Shown one piece after another: positions 1-10,700 of a stretch of DNA of 64,000 bases (position 1 is its first letter; every line of letters begins with the position of its first letter). The notes under the pieces are model-generated. The model saw only the letters and a program-made list of their open reading frames with translations. It did no database searches and was not told the origin of the DNA. The DNA is from Sphingopyxis sp. PAMC25046 (GTDB taxonomy: Bacteria; Pseudomonadota; Alphaproteobacteria; Sphingomonadales; Sphingomonadaceae): the NCBI RefSeq assembly GCF_004795895.1, contig NZ_CP039250.1:620001-684000 (forward strand), read 5' to 3'. Made by a program: the position numbers and the translations under genes.

Positions 1-241
1 TAGGCTACTATCGCCGGGGAGGCCCTTCGACGCCACGCGTCGTCTTCGGGCGGTGGGGGAGCGGGCCGGTGCCGCAGCGTTTCCGCATCGCGGAAACTCG
101 GACGAAACTGTGGACGGCGCGCTCATCGGAAGATGTGGCGCGCCGTTTCGCTGTGACATGCGATTGAAACATGACTCCATCGCCTTTAGGGCAAGCGATC
201 ATGCGCGCGCGATATCCGGATAAACGAGGGCTTGAGGCGGG

Positions 242-2605
242 ATGAGCGACACGCTTTCGCCGACCCTGTTGTTCGCGCTCGGCTTGTTCGCGGCACTGTG
301 GTTGCTCGCCGGATTGTGGGCGACGCTGCGGGGGATCGCGATGCAGCGCCGCTCGGCGTTCGTCGCGGGGCAGGCCGAACGGCTCGCTAGCCTTGTCGAA
401 GCCTCGCCCCAGCTTCCGGTGATTGTGCGCGCCGACTGGCGCGTCGAGGCGAGCGAGCGGCTCGGGCGCTGGCTGGGGCTCGACCGTGGGCCGCGCAATT
501 TCGACGAGCTTCGCGGGCTCGGCAGCGGGCTCGATGCGCAGGCGCATGACGCGCTGCGTCAGGCGATCCTCGGCGCGCAGCGCGGCGCGAAGCCCTTCGT
601 GCTGAGCCTGAAACCCGACGGCAGCCACCGCACGATTATCGTCCATGGCGCCGCGGCACCGGAGGCGGTCGGCGGGCCGGGCAGCGTGCTGCTCTGGCTC
701 AGCGATGCGACCGACGGCCAGCACGCGCTCGCGCACGCGCGCGGCGAACGCGACGAGGCGATGGCGGCGTTCGAAGCTTTATCGGGGCTGATCGAGGCGG
801 CACCCTTCCCGATGTGGTTCCGTGACACCGACCTGTCGCTCGCGCTCGTCAACGGCGCCTATGTTCGCGCGGTCGAGGCGAAGAGCGCCGCAGCGGTGAT
901 CGACGGCGGTGTCGAGCTGTGCGAGACCGTCGCCGGGGTGAGCGCCGCCGACGCCGCCGACGCGGCGCGCGCCGCCGAATCGGCGCAGATGCGCACCATT
1001 CCGGTGACGATCGAGGGCGAACGGCGGATCATGCGCGTCGTCGACGTGCCGCTCGCGCCTGAGGGCGGGCGGGTGATCGGCGTCGCGGGCTATGCGATCG
1101 ACATTCAGGAACTCGAGACCGAGCGCGGCGCGCATCGGCGCTTCGTCGACACGCAGCGCGAACTGCTCGACCGGCTGTCGGCGGCGGTAGCGCAATTCGG
1201 TCCCGACCAGGGGCTGAGCTTCGCGAATTTGCCGTTCCGCCGCCTGTTCGGGGTCGAGGCCGACGATATCGCCGAGGCGTTGCCCTTCGCCCGGTTGCTC
1301 GACGGGTGGCGCGAACGCGGGCGGACCCCCGAAGTGCGCAACTATCCCGAATGGCGGCAGGCGCATGTCGACTGGTTCGCGCAGGCTGAGGCGAGCGAAG
1401 AAGACTGGCTGCTGCGCGACGGCACGCACCTCCACGTCGTCGCGCAGCCGACTCCCGACGGCGGCATGCTGCTGATCGCCGAGGACAAGACCGAACAGGT
1501 GCAACTCGCGGGCGCGCGCGACACGCTGCTCCGCGTCCGCACCGCGACCTTTGACAATCTGTTCGAGGCGGTCGCGGTCTTCGCCCCCGACGGGCGGCTT
1601 CACCTTTGGAACCAGCGTTTCCGCCGCCTGTGGGGCATCGACGAACTGACGCTCGCGGCGCATCCGCGCGTCGATACGCTGATGGAGGGGCTCGCCGACC
1701 GGCTGGTGAAGCCGAACCAGATCAGCATCGTGCAGGAAGTCATCCGCGCCGCGACGCTGGAACGCCAGCAACGCGGCGGCGAGATCGGTTTCGCCGACGG
1801 CCGCTATTTCGATTTCGCGTCGATCCCGCTGCCCGACGGCAATGCGCTGCTTATCATGCTCGACATCACGCCGAGCCGGAAGATGGAGGGCGCGCTGCGC
1901 GAACGCAACGAGGCGCTCGAGGCCGCCGACAAGGCCAAGACCGCCTTCCTGTCGCGGATGAGCTATGAACTCCGCACGCCGCTGACCTCGATCGGGGGCT
2001 TCGGCGAGATGCTGCAGGCGGGCTATGCCGGCAAGCTGGGCGACCAGCAGCGCGCCTATATCGACGCGATCATGGATTCGGTGGGCGTGCTCGGCCGCCA
2101 GATCGACAATGTGCTCGACCTTGCGCAGGGCGAGGCGGGGACGCTCGCGATCGAGCGCGCGCCGGTCGATGTGAAAATATTGCTCGAAGGCGCGCTCGCC
2201 GAAGCCAGACTCTTTGCGAAGAGCGAAAAGGTCGAGCTTGTCGGCAATATTGCGGCGAACCTCGGCAGCATCGAAGGCGACGCGCCGCGGCTGTCGCGGC
2301 TCGTCGCGGGGCTGCTCGACAATGCGGTGCGCTTTACCGTGCCGTCACGCAAGACGGGCGCGCGCGTGCTGCTCCATGCCGACGGCGATGCGCGCGGCGT
2401 CGACATCATCGTGTCCGACAATGGCCCGGGAATGCCCGACGCGGCGGTCGCGGTCGCCAAAGGGCAGCAGGCGGGCACCGCAGCCGGCGGTATCGGCCTC
2501 GCGCTCGCGCGCCAGCTCGTCGCGGCGCACGGCGGGACGATGGAAGTGGTAAGCGAAGAGGGGCAGGGCACGCTCGTGCGGATCAGCCTGCCGCGCGGCG
2601 CATGA
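242..2605 (+). CDS. divL: DivL-like PAS/histidine-kinase-fold protein with Tyr at the H-box
   Basis: A 787-residue membrane-anchored sensor-kinase-like protein. One hydrophobic segment lies at about residues 8-30, followed by several PAS-like regions (roughly 35-130, 175-290, 300-420, 430-545), a HisKA dimerisation region and an HATPase domain. The H-box reads MSYELRTPL, so the phospho-acceptor histidine is replaced by Tyr575 (codon tat at 1964-1966). N-box (LLDNAVRFT), G1 (DNGPGMP) and G2 (GGIGLALAR) are present. Caulobacter DivL has the same substitution (Tyr550 of 769), similar domains, and controls CckA/CtrA signalling; the role here is inferred from that. The start is supported by GAGGCGGG upstream. 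The 3' end overlaps tsaE by four bases. Confidence 0.85.
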   Translation: MSDTLSPTLLFALGLFAALWLLAGLWATLRGIAMQRRSAFVAGQAERLASLVEASPQLPVIVRADWRVEASERLGRWLGLDRGPRNFDELRGLGSGLDAQAHDALRQAILGAQRGAKPFVLSLKPDGSHRTIIVHGAAAPEAVGGPGSVLLWLSDATDGQHALAHARGERDEAMAAFEALSGLIEAAPFPMWFRDTDLSLALVNGAYVRAVEAKSAAAVIDGGVELCETVAGVSAADAADAARAAESAQMRTIPVTIEGERRIMRVVDVPLAPEGGRVIGVAGYAIDIQELETERGAHRRFVDTQRELLDRLSAAVAQFGPDQGLSFANLPFRRLFGVEADDIAEALPFARLLDGWRERGRTPEVRNYPEWRQAHVDWFAQAEASEEDWLLRDGTHLHVVAQPTPDGGMLLIAEDKTEQVQLAGARDTLLRVRTATFDNLFEAVAVFAPDGRLHLWNQRFRRLWGIDELTLAAHPRVDTLMEGLADRLVKPNQISIVQEVIRAATLERQQRGGEIGFADGRYFDFASIPLPDGNALLIMLDITPSRKMEGALRERNEALEAADKAKTAFLSRMSYELRTPLTSIGGFGEMLQAGYAGKLGDQQRAYIDAIMDSVGVLGRQIDNVLDLAQGEAGTLAIERAPVDVKILLEGALAEARLFAKSEKVELVGNIAANLGSIEGDAPRLSRLVAGLLDNAVRFTVPSRKTGARVLLHADGDARGVDIIVSDNGPGMPDAAVAVAKGQQAGTAAGGIGLALARQLVAAHGGTMEVVSEEGQGTLVRISLPRGA

Positions 2606-3054
2606 CGGGTTTTTCGGTGCGCTACGACCTCGCCGATGCCGAACGGATCGGGGCCGCGATCGGCGCTATCTTGCGACCGGGCGATGTCGTGCTGCTGTCG
2701 GGCGACCTCGGCGCCGGCAAGACGACGCTGGCGCGCGCGATGCTGAAGACGCGCGGGCTGGCGGGCGAAGCACCTAGCCCGACCTTTGCGATCGTCCAGC
2801 CCTATGCGCCGCCCGAGGTCGACCTGCCCGTCGCGCACGTCGATCTCTACCGGATCGACGACGAGGAGGAACTGATGGAACTCGGGCTCGACGACTATCT
2901 TTACGACGGCGCCTTGCTGATCGAATGGCCAGAGCGGCTGGGCGGCGAAGGCTGGCCGGACGCGCTGAGCCTGCGCATTTCGGGCGAGGGCAGCGCGCGC
3001 GTCTTGACAGCCGATGTGCCTGCGGCTTGGGGAGCAAGATGGCCGCTCCGATGA
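2602..3054 (+). CDS. tsaE: tRNA threonylcarbamoyladenosine biosynthesis ATPase TsaE
   Basis: A 150-residue P-loop ATPase of the TsaE/YjeE family. TsaE works with TsaB and TsaD to install the t6A modification at A37 of ANN-decoding tRNAs in the cytoplasm. The Walker A motif is GDLGAGKTTLARAML near residues 34-48, followed by the family-typical PSPTF and HVDLYRI segments. Length is normal. The ATG lies inside the end of divL (ATGA overlap), which implies translational coupling, and the 3' end overlaps the next gene by 16 bases. Confidence 0.93.
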   Translation: MTGFSVRYDLADAERIGAAIGAILRPGDVVLLSGDLGAGKTTLARAMLKTRGLAGEAPSPTFAIVQPYAPPEVDLPVAHVDLYRIDDEEELMELGLDDYLYDGALLIEWPERLGGEGWPDALSLRISGEGSARVLTADVPAAWGARWPLR

Positions 3055-4022
3055 TTCCGCCTCCCCATGCCCCGGCTTTCCTGGCTGCGCATGGTTGGGG
3101 CGATGCCGAGATTTTGCCGCTCGCCGGCGATGCGTCTTTTCGCCGCTATTTCCGTGTCGTCGACAAGGGGCGACAGGCGGTACTCATGGACGCGCCGCCG
3201 CCGCACGAAGACCCGCGCCCGTTCATCGCGGTCGCCGAATATCTGTGCGAACAGGGGCTGACCGCACCGACGATCCTCGCGCGCGATCTGGAGCGCGGCC
3301 TGCTTCTGATCGACGATTTCGGCGACGTGCGGCTGCGGGAAACGGTCGATGAGGCGCTGCACGAGGAGGCCGACTATTATGCGGGGGTGACCGACCTGCT
3401 CGTTCACCTCCACGCGCGCCCGCCAATGACAGGGCTGCCGGTTCATGGACTCGACCAGTGGCTCGACGAGGTCATGCTGTTTACCGACTGGTATTGCCCC
3501 GCCTTCGATCTGGAGGTTGACCGCGATGCGTTCCGCGCCGCTTGGGCCGAAGTACTGACCCCGGTCGAGCATGACGGCCTCCCGCGCGTCACCGTGCTGC
3601 GCGACTATCATGCCGAAAATATCATGCTGGTGCCCGGCAAGCGGGGCATCGCGCATTATGGCCTGCTCGATTTCCAGGACGCACTTGTCGGCCATCCGGC
3701 TTATGACCTCGCCTCGGTGCTCGAGGATGCGCGGCGCGACGTTAGTCCCGCGGTTGAGGCGGCGATGCTCGCGCGCTACGAGGCGGCGACGGGGCAGCAC
3801 ATCGAAGACGCCTACTGGGCGCTAGCGGCGCAGCGCAACACGCGTATTCTCGGCGTCTTCGTTCGGCTGTGGAAACGCGATAACAAGCCGCATTACAAGA
3901 GCTTCCAACCGCGCATGTGGGGACTGCTCGAACGCGACCTTGCGCATCCGGCGCTTGTCCCGGTTCGGCAATGGTTCGACGCCAATGTCCCCGCTTCAAA
4001 GCGGGCGGAGGCGTGGTTGTGA
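3039..4022 (+). CDS. amgK: AmgK-like anomeric MurNAc/GlcNAc kinase
   Basis: A 327-residue protein of the aminoglycoside phosphotransferase/choline kinase fold. The catalytic loop reads LRDYHAENIM and the metal-binding motif LLDFQDA, both intact. In the known recycling pathway AmgK phosphorylates MurNAc (and GlcNAc) at the anomeric carbon. The gene directly before a MurU-like nucleotidyltransferase makes that assignment much stronger than fold alone. The ATG at 3039 is chosen because GGAG precedes it; an upstream in-frame ATG at 2925 would bury the gene deep inside tsaE. The stop codon overlaps the GTG start of murU (GTGA). Confidence 0.85.
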   Translation: MAAPMIPPPHAPAFLAAHGWGDAEILPLAGDASFRRYFRVVDKGRQAVLMDAPPPHEDPRPFIAVAEYLCEQGLTAPTILARDLERGLLLIDDFGDVRLRETVDEALHEEADYYAGVTDLLVHLHARPPMTGLPVHGLDQWLDEVMLFTDWYCPAFDLEVDRDAFRAAWAEVLTPVEHDGLPRVTVLRDYHAENIMLVPGKRGIAHYGLLDFQDALVGHPAYDLASVLEDARRDVSPAVEAAMLARYEAATGQHIEDAYWALAAQRNTRILGVFVRLWKRDNKPHYKSFQPRMWGLLERDLAHPALVPVRQWFDANVPASKRAEAWL

Positions 4023-4738
4023 GTACAAGGATCGAAAGCGCGATGGTGATGGCGGCGGGGCTCGGCAAGCGGATGCGTCCGTTGACGGCTACCCGGCCCA
4101 AGCCGCTGGTGCGCGTCGCGGGCAAGGCGCTGATCGATCACAGCCTCGACCGGATCGAGGCGGCGGGAGTCAAGCATGTCGTCGTCAACGTCCATTATCT
4201 CGCCGACGCGCTCGAAGCCCATCTGGCGGCGCAGAAGCGCAAGTTCACGATCGCGATTTCGAACGAGCGCGACCTGCTGCTCGAAACCGGGGGCGGGATG
4301 GTCAAGGCGCTGCCGCAGCTTACGGGCGACCCGATCCTGATCGTCAACAGCGACAACATCTGGACCGACGGGCCGCAGGACAGCATCCGGCACCTCGCGC
4401 GCCATTGGGACGGCGAGCGGATGGACGCGTTGCTGCTGCTGATCCGGCAGGCGAGCGCGACGGGGCACGGCGGGCGCGGCGATTTCCACATGGACCCGGC
4501 GGGCCGGCTGTCGCGGCGCAAGCCGGGGCGGATCGCGCCCTTCGTTTATACCGGAATCCAGCTCATCTCGCCGCGGTTGCTCGATGGCGCCCCCGAGGGA
4601 CCGTTCTCGACCAACATACTCTGGGATCGCGCGATCGCGGCGGGGCGGCTCTACGGCCTGTCGCACATGGGCCAGTGGTTCGACGTCGGCACCCCGGCGA
4701 GCATCGCGCCGACCGAAGCCGCGCTGACGGATGGTTGA
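4019..4738 (+). CDS. murU: MurU-like N-acetylmuramate 1-phosphate uridylyltransferase
   Basis: A 239-residue sugar-phosphate nucleotidyltransferase. The N-terminal signature MVMAAGLGKRMRPLTATRPKP binds the nucleotide, and an NSDN motif supplies a metal-binding aspartate. MurU makes UDP-MurNAc from MurNAc-1-phosphate, bypassing de novo (fosfomycin-sensitive) synthesis; the immediately upstream amgK supplies the substrate. The GTG start at 4019 follows GGCGGAGG and overlaps the amgK stop. Without the neighbour this could only be called a mannose-1-phosphate guanylyltransferase-like protein. Confidence 0.85.
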   Translation: MSTRIESAMVMAAGLGKRMRPLTATRPKPLVRVAGKALIDHSLDRIEAAGVKHVVVNVHYLADALEAHLAAQKRKFTIAISNERDLLLETGGGMVKALPQLTGDPILIVNSDNIWTDGPQDSIRHLARHWDGERMDALLLLIRQASATGHGGRGDFHMDPAGRLSRRKPGRIAPFVYTGIQLISPRLLDGAPEGPFSTNILWDRAIAAGRLYGLSHMGQWFDVGTPASIAPTEAALTDG

Positions 4739-7700
4739 TGCAAGGCCCACGCTTTTTTCCATTCCGGTCCAGCGGGCCTTCGCCGATGCGCTCGCGGCGG
4801 GGCTGATCGACCGCTTTGCCGACGGCGCGCTCGGACTCGCGCAGGGGTTGATCCTGCTGCCGAGCAACCGCGCGCGGAGCGCGGTGCAGGCGGCGTTCGT
4901 GCGCGCAGGCGGCGCGGGGCTGCTGATGCCGCGGCTCGCGGTGATCGGCGATGCCGACCTCGACGAGAATGTCGCGCTCGCGCTCGACCCGATCGACGAG
5001 AGCGACGCGATTCCACCCGCGATCGACGCGCTCAAGCGGCGGCTGATGCTCGCAGCGCTGATCGAAAAGCACGATCCGCCGGGCGAGGCGCCGATCGCCG
5101 GCGCCGCGGCCTTCCAGCTCGCCGAGGGGCTGGGACGCGTGATCGACCAGCTCCATTATGAGGAGGTCGCGCCGGCGCGGCTCGCCGATATCGAAAGCGC
5201 GCTCGGCGACCTCGCCGGGCATTGGCAGGCGTCGTGGCGGCGGCTGTCGCTGCTCGTCGGGGAATGGCCGAAGCTGCTCGCGGCGACGGGGCATATCGAC
5301 CGCGCCGACCGCCGCAACCGGTTGCTCGATCGCGTGGCGCGGGGATGGCGCGCCGCGCCGCCGGCGCGCTTCGTTGTCGCGGCGGGCGTGACGACCGCGG
5401 CGCCCGCGATCGCGCGGTTGCTGCGCACCGTCGCCGACCTGCCGCAGGGCATGGTGGTGCTGCCGGGGCTCGACCTCGGCATGGCGGACGAGGAGTGGGA
5501 AGCGCTCGGCCCGGTGAAAGCCGATCCCGAAAAGCCCGGAGAGCGCCCATTCGAAACGCATCCGCAATATCATCTGAAGCTGCTGCTCGGGCGGATGAGC
5601 GTTTCGCGCGAAGAGGTGCAGCCGTGGGATGGAACATCGCCGTTCGACGGCCCCGATGCGCGCGCGTCCTTCACCTCGCTGCTCTTCGCACCCGCTGCCT
5701 ATACCGCGCGCTGGCAGCAGACGGGCGACTTGCGTGCGGGCATCGCGGGGGTGAGCGCCGCGGTGTTCGCCGACGACGGGCAGGAGGCGCAGGGGATCGC
5801 GCTGATGATGCGCGCCGCGCTCGAAACCCCCGCACGCACCGCGGCGCTGGTGACCCCCGACCGCGCGCTTGCCACTAGGGTGGCGGCGGCGCTCGCGCGC
5901 TGGGGCATCGCGGTCGACGACAGCGCAGGGCAGCCGCTGGGGCAGACGCCGCCGGGGGCGGTGCTGCTCGCGCTCGCTGAATTCGCCGCGGCTTTCGATC
6001 CGGTGCGGCTTATCGCGCTGCTCGGGCATCCGTTGGTGCGCGCGGGCGAGGCGCGGTTGGGTTGGCTCGACCAGGTGCGGCGGCTCGATCTGGTGCTGCG
6101 CGGGCCGGGACTGGTGCCGGGCTGGGACGGGGTGACGATGCGGATCGCCGAGCGCGCCGCCGATCCGCAAGCGCGCAGCCACGACGCGGCGAAGCTGATC
6201 GACCTATGGTGGGCCGACGTCGCCTCCGCGCTGCAGGCGACGCTCGCACCGTTCGCGGCGGGCGCGCCGGCGCCGCCCGCGATGCTGCTCGGGGCGTTGC
6301 AGGACGCGCTCGGCTGGCTGACGGGCGAGGGGGTGTGGACGGGCCATGCCGGGCGCGCGCTGTCCGAGCTGTTCGACCGCTGGGCGCTGGCGAAGGGCGA
6401 CGGCCCGGCGCTCGTCGCGCCCGCCGATTTCCCGGCGATGCTGGCCGATTTGCTCGGGGGCGAAAGCGTGCGGCCGCCCTATGGCGGGCATCCGCGGCTG
6501 TTCATCTGGGGGTTGCTCGAAGCGCGGCTGCAGCGCGCCGACCTGATGATTTTGGGCGGCCTCGACGAGGGGCGCTGGCCGCCGCAGCAAAACCCCGATC
6601 CGTGGCTTGCGCCGGGCATCCGCCGGATGCTCGGGCTCGCGGCGCCCGAGCGCCAGCAGGGCGCGGCGGCGCATGACTTCGCGGGCGCCTTCGCGGCGCG
6701 CGAGGTGGTGGTGACGCGCGCGCAGCGTAGCGGCGGCGACCCCGCGGTCGCGTCGCGCTTCTGGCTGCGGCTCGCGGCGCTCGCGGGCGAACTGCCCGAG
6801 GCGCGGCTGGGGGACGCAAGCGTGACCGCGCTCGCGGCGGCGCTCGACGTGCCGCCGGGCGCGATCGAGCCCGCGCAGATGCCGCAACCGCGCCCGCCCG
6901 CCGACGCGCGGCCGGGCCAGATCAGCGTCACCGGCGTCGACCTGCTCGCGAAGGACCCCTACGCATTTTACGCGGGGCGCATCCTGCGGCTTTCGGTTCT
7001 CGACCCGCTGCGCGCCGGGCCCGATCCGCGCTGGCTGGGCACGCGCATTCACGCGTTCATGGAGGACTGGCAGCGGGCGGGGGCGACGCCAGAGGCGCTG
7101 AGGATCGAACTCGACCACCTCTATTGCGACCCGGCGCTCGATGCGCTCGCGCGCGCTTTCTGGTTTCCGCGGATCGAGCCTGCGTTGCGCTGGGCGGCCG
7201 AACGCGTGTGGGAAGCGCGCGCCGAGGGGCGCGAACCGGTCGCGGCCGAGGTGCCCGGCGTGCATGAACTCAACGGCATTCGGCTGTCGGGCAAGGCCGA
7301 CCGGATCGACCGGCTTGCCGACTCCAGTCTTGCGATCGTCGATTACAAGACCGGTGCGGCGCCGAGCGGCAGCGCGGCCGCGGAAGGGCTCGACAATCAA
7401 TTGGGGCTGCTCGGGCTGCTCGCCGAAATGGGCAAGGTCGAGGGGGTCGCGGCGGGGCCGGTCGCGAGCCTCGAATATTGGAGCCTCAAGGCCGACCGCG
7501 CCAAGGGGACGGACGGCAGCATCGCGCCGACGCACGGATCGCGGCGCAAACTCAAGACCGCCGAGGATGCGGTCGCGCGCGCCTATGACGCCTTCGCGGA
7601 GCTTACTGCACTCTACCTGCTGGGCGACGCGCCATTCGCGCCGGGCGACGCGGTGAAGCGCTTCACCGATTACGACCAGCTGATGCGCCGCGACGAATGG

Positions 7701-7739
7701 TTCGGGCGTGGGCGCGATGCGGATGGGGACGCGCCATGA
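4731..7739 (+). CDS. addB: AddB subunit of double-strand break repair helicase-nuclease
   Basis: A 1002-residue AddB protein. AddAB processes double-strand breaks to 3' single-stranded tails for RecA loading. The N-terminal part is an inactivated UvrD-like helicase fold (PSNRARSAVQAAF in place of a Walker A motif), and the C-terminal RecB-family nuclease carries SGKADRIDRL and IVDYKTG. Length agrees with alphaproteobacterial AddB. The start codon lies eight bases inside murU, and the 3' end overlaps addA by four bases (ATGA). Confidence 0.93.
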   Translation: MVDARPTLFSIPVQRAFADALAAGLIDRFADGALGLAQGLILLPSNRARSAVQAAFVRAGGAGLLMPRLAVIGDADLDENVALALDPIDESDAIPPAIDALKRRLMLAALIEKHDPPGEAPIAGAAAFQLAEGLGRVIDQLHYEEVAPARLADIESALGDLAGHWQASWRRLSLLVGEWPKLLAATGHIDRADRRNRLLDRVARGWRAAPPARFVVAAGVTTAAPAIARLLRTVADLPQGMVVLPGLDLGMADEEWEALGPVKADPEKPGERPFETHPQYHLKLLLGRMSVSREEVQPWDGTSPFDGPDARASFTSLLFAPAAYTARWQQTGDLRAGIAGVSAAVFADDGQEAQGIALMMRAALETPARTAALVTPDRALATRVAAALARWGIAVDDSAGQPLGQTPPGAVLLALAEFAAAFDPVRLIALLGHPLVRAGEARLGWLDQVRRLDLVLRGPGLVPGWDGVTMRIAERAADPQARSHDAAKLIDLWWADVASALQATLAPFAAGAPAPPAMLLGALQDALGWLTGEGVWTGHAGRALSELFDRWALAKGDGPALVAPADFPAMLADLLGGESVRPPYGGHPRLFIWGLLEARLQRADLMILGGLDEGRWPPQQNPDPWLAPGIRRMLGLAAPERQQGAAAHDFAGAFAAREVVVTRAQRSGGDPAVASRFWLRLAALAGELPEARLGDASVTALAAALDVPPGAIEPAQMPQPRPPADARPGQISVTGVDLLAKDPYAFYAGRILRLSVLDPLRAGPDPRWLGTRIHAFMEDWQRAGATPEALRIELDHLYCDPALDALARAFWFPRIEPALRWAAERVWEARAEGREPVAAEVPGVHELNGIRLSGKADRIDRLADSSLAIVDYKTGAAPSGSAAAEGLDNQLGLLGLLAEMGKVEGVAAGPVASLEYWSLKADRAKGTDGSIAPTHGSRRKLKTAEDAVARAYDAFAELTALYLLGDAPFAPGDAVKRFTDYDQLMRRDEWFGRGRDADGDAP

Positions 7740-10700
7740 CCCGGCTCCACGACCTCGATCCCGCGCAGCAGGCGGCCGCGCAGCCGGACGAGCATGTCTG
7801 GCTCGGCGCATCGGCAGGGACGGGCAAGACGCAGGTGCTCTCGGCGCGCGTGCTGCGGCTGATGCTCGCGGGCGTGGCGCCCGAGGCGATCCTGTGCATT
7901 ACCTTCACCAAGGCGGGCGCCGCCGAAATGGCGCACCGCATCCACGAGCGGCTCGCGCTCTGGGTGCGGATGGACGACGGCGATTTGCGGCTCGACCTTC
8001 GCGCGCTCGGCGCCGATTGGGACCAGCCCGCCATTCTCGATCGGGCGCGGTCGCTGTTCGCGACGGTGATCGACAGCGCGGCGGGCGCGATCCGCGTCCA
8101 GACGATCCACAGCTTTTGCCAGACCCTGCTCGCGAGCTTCCCGCTCGAGGCGAAGATCATGCCGGGCTTTCGCGCGCTCGAGGAGGGCGAGGCGGCCGAT
8201 CTGCAGCGGCGGGTGCTGAGCGAATTGCTCGCGCAGCCGGGCGCGGAAGGCGACACGATGCGCGGACAGGCGGCGATGCTGTCGCGGCGGATGGGGCAGG
8301 ATGCGGCAATCGCGTTTCTCGTCCGCTGCGCCCATGCCTTTGCCGCGCCGTTCCGCGAGCGCATCCTGCCGCCGCGCGCGCAGGATCTGCGCGCGGCGCT
8401 GGGGCTGCCGGACGGCGATCCCGAGGCGTGGTTGGCGGCGCAGATTGCCGATGGGGGGGTATCTGATGCGAGCATCGTAGCTATCCAAGCTGGCGCGGCA
8501 GATTGGGTGACCAAGAAGGGAGAGCCCCATAGTCGCGCCGTGCCGATCAACAAGATGATGGCTGGTTGGCTGGCTGCCGACGATACGGCGCGGACGAGTA
8601 TGCTGGGCGACCTTCGTGGCGCGCTGGTGACCAAAGTCAAATCCGAATGGCTTCTGCGGGCCTGCTTTTCGAACGACAAGGAGCTCGGCTCGGTAGGCGA
8701 TCACGCGACGCGTCTGCTGGCCAATATTGATGAGTTGCTCGCCGCCGTCGCCGGCATGCGCGTCGCCGACGAACTGGCGGCGGCGTGGAATCTAGGCTCG
8801 CGCTTTGCCGAAGCCTATGCACTCGCCAAGCGCGAAGGCGGGCTCGCCGATTTCGACGATCTTATCGCGATCGCAGGGTCGCTGCTGCGGCTCGGGCAGT
8901 TCGGCGAATGGGTGCGCTTCAAGCTCGACCAGCGCACCGACCATATCCTCGTCGACGAGGCGCAGGATACCAACACGCGGCAATGGGCGATCGTCGCTGC
9001 GCTCGCCGAGGAATTTTTCGCCGGGGTGGGCGCGAAGGACGAGCGTGTGCGCACGATGTTCACCGTCGGCGACCGCAAGCAGGCGATCTTCGGTTTTCAG
9101 GGCACCGAGCCCGCGGCGTTCGAGGCGGCGCGCATCCGTTTCGGCGAATGGGCGGCAGAAGGCGGCCAGCCCTTTGCCGAGGTCGACCTGATCACCAACT
9201 ACCGGTCGAGCCCCGCGGTGCTCGACGTCGTCGACGCGTGGGTGGCGGGCGGCGGCACCGAAGCGATGGGGCTGGCGAGCGACGAGCCGCCGCATTTGCC
9301 GTTCCGCAGCGCGCATCCGGGGCGGGTCGAGCTGTGGCAGCCGCTGCCGGTCGGCAAGGCGCTCGCGGCCGAAGGCGAGAGCGAGGAAGCGGGCGAAGAG
9401 GGTGTCGCCGAAGGCGGCGATCCGCTCGCCCCAGCGAACGACCCCGCCAGCCTGCGGCTGTCGCGCGCGATCGCCGACGAGGTGCAGGAGTGGATCCTCC
9501 ACGGCAAGGACGGGCGCAGCGTCGCGCCGGGCGACATATTGATCCTCGTCCGCCGCCGCCGCGATCTGGCGGCGCGGATCGTCGCGCGGTTGCAGTCATT
9601 GGGCGTGCCGGTGGCGGGGGTCGACCGCTTCGCGCTGACCCAGCCGCTCGGGGTGCAGGATCTGCTGTCGGCGATGCGCTTCGCGGTGCAGCCGCTCGAC
9701 GACCTCAATCTCGCTTCGCTGCTCGTGTCGCCGCTGATCGGCTGGTCGCAGGACGATCTCTTCGCCTTCGCGCACGGGCGCGGCAGGCGCGCGCTGTGGG
9801 AGCGGCTCCGCGATCGCGAGGCCGAGGTGCCGGCGAGAACGATGGCCGCGTTGCGCCACCTGCTCGGCATGGCCGATTTCACCACGCCCTATCGTTTCCT
9901 CGACCGCGTGCTGTCGGGGCCGATGCAGGGGCGACGGCGGCTTTATGCGCGGCTCGGGCGCGAGGCGCGGGATCCGATCGACGAACTGCTCAACCAGGCG
10001 CTGAATTTCGAGCGCCAGCACACCCCCTCGCTGCTCGCCTTTCTGAGCGAGGTCGAGGCGAGCCGCGCCGACATCAAGCGCCAGACCGAGGCGCGGAGCG
10101 ATGTCGTGCGCGTGATGACGGTGCATGGGTCGAAGGGCTTGCAAGCGCCGATCGTCATCCTCGCCGACGCGACCGACGATCCGATGCAGCGCCAGCGCGG
10201 CTTCGACCTGTCGCTGGAGGGCTGGGACCGGCTGCCCGTCTTCGGCCTGCCGAAGGAAGAGCGGCACGGGCCGGTCGCCGCCGCGCACGACGCGAAGGCC
10301 GCGGCCGAGATCGAGGAGCATTGGCGGCTGCTCTACGTTGCGATGACGCGCGCCGAGGAGTTGCTGGTGGTCGCCGGGGTCACCAAGAAGGAGGATCGCT
10401 CGCTGCCCGAACTCTGCTGGTACGCGGCGGTCGACGGGGTGATGGAGAATATGGGGCTCGGCTGGCAGGATGCCGGGCCGCGCTGGGGGCAGAAGCGCGT
10501 TCATGCGGTCAATGCGAAGGCGTGGGCGCGGCAACGCGAAAAGCCGGTCCGCGCCGCGCCGGTGACCACGATTCCAGACTGGGCGACCAAGCCCGCCCCC
10601 GAGGAAGCGCGCCCGCCGCGGCCGCTCGCGCCGTCGGCATTGGGCGAGGATGATGTCGCGTCGCCGCCGCAGGGGGGCGAGCGCGGGGCGGCTGTTGAGC

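Noticed and set aside
1..241. Possible end of an upstream gene or regulatory RNA
   Set aside because: A TAG at 1-3 could be a stop codon, but nothing else supports it, and no structured RNA was recognised; only the ribosome site of divL is clear.
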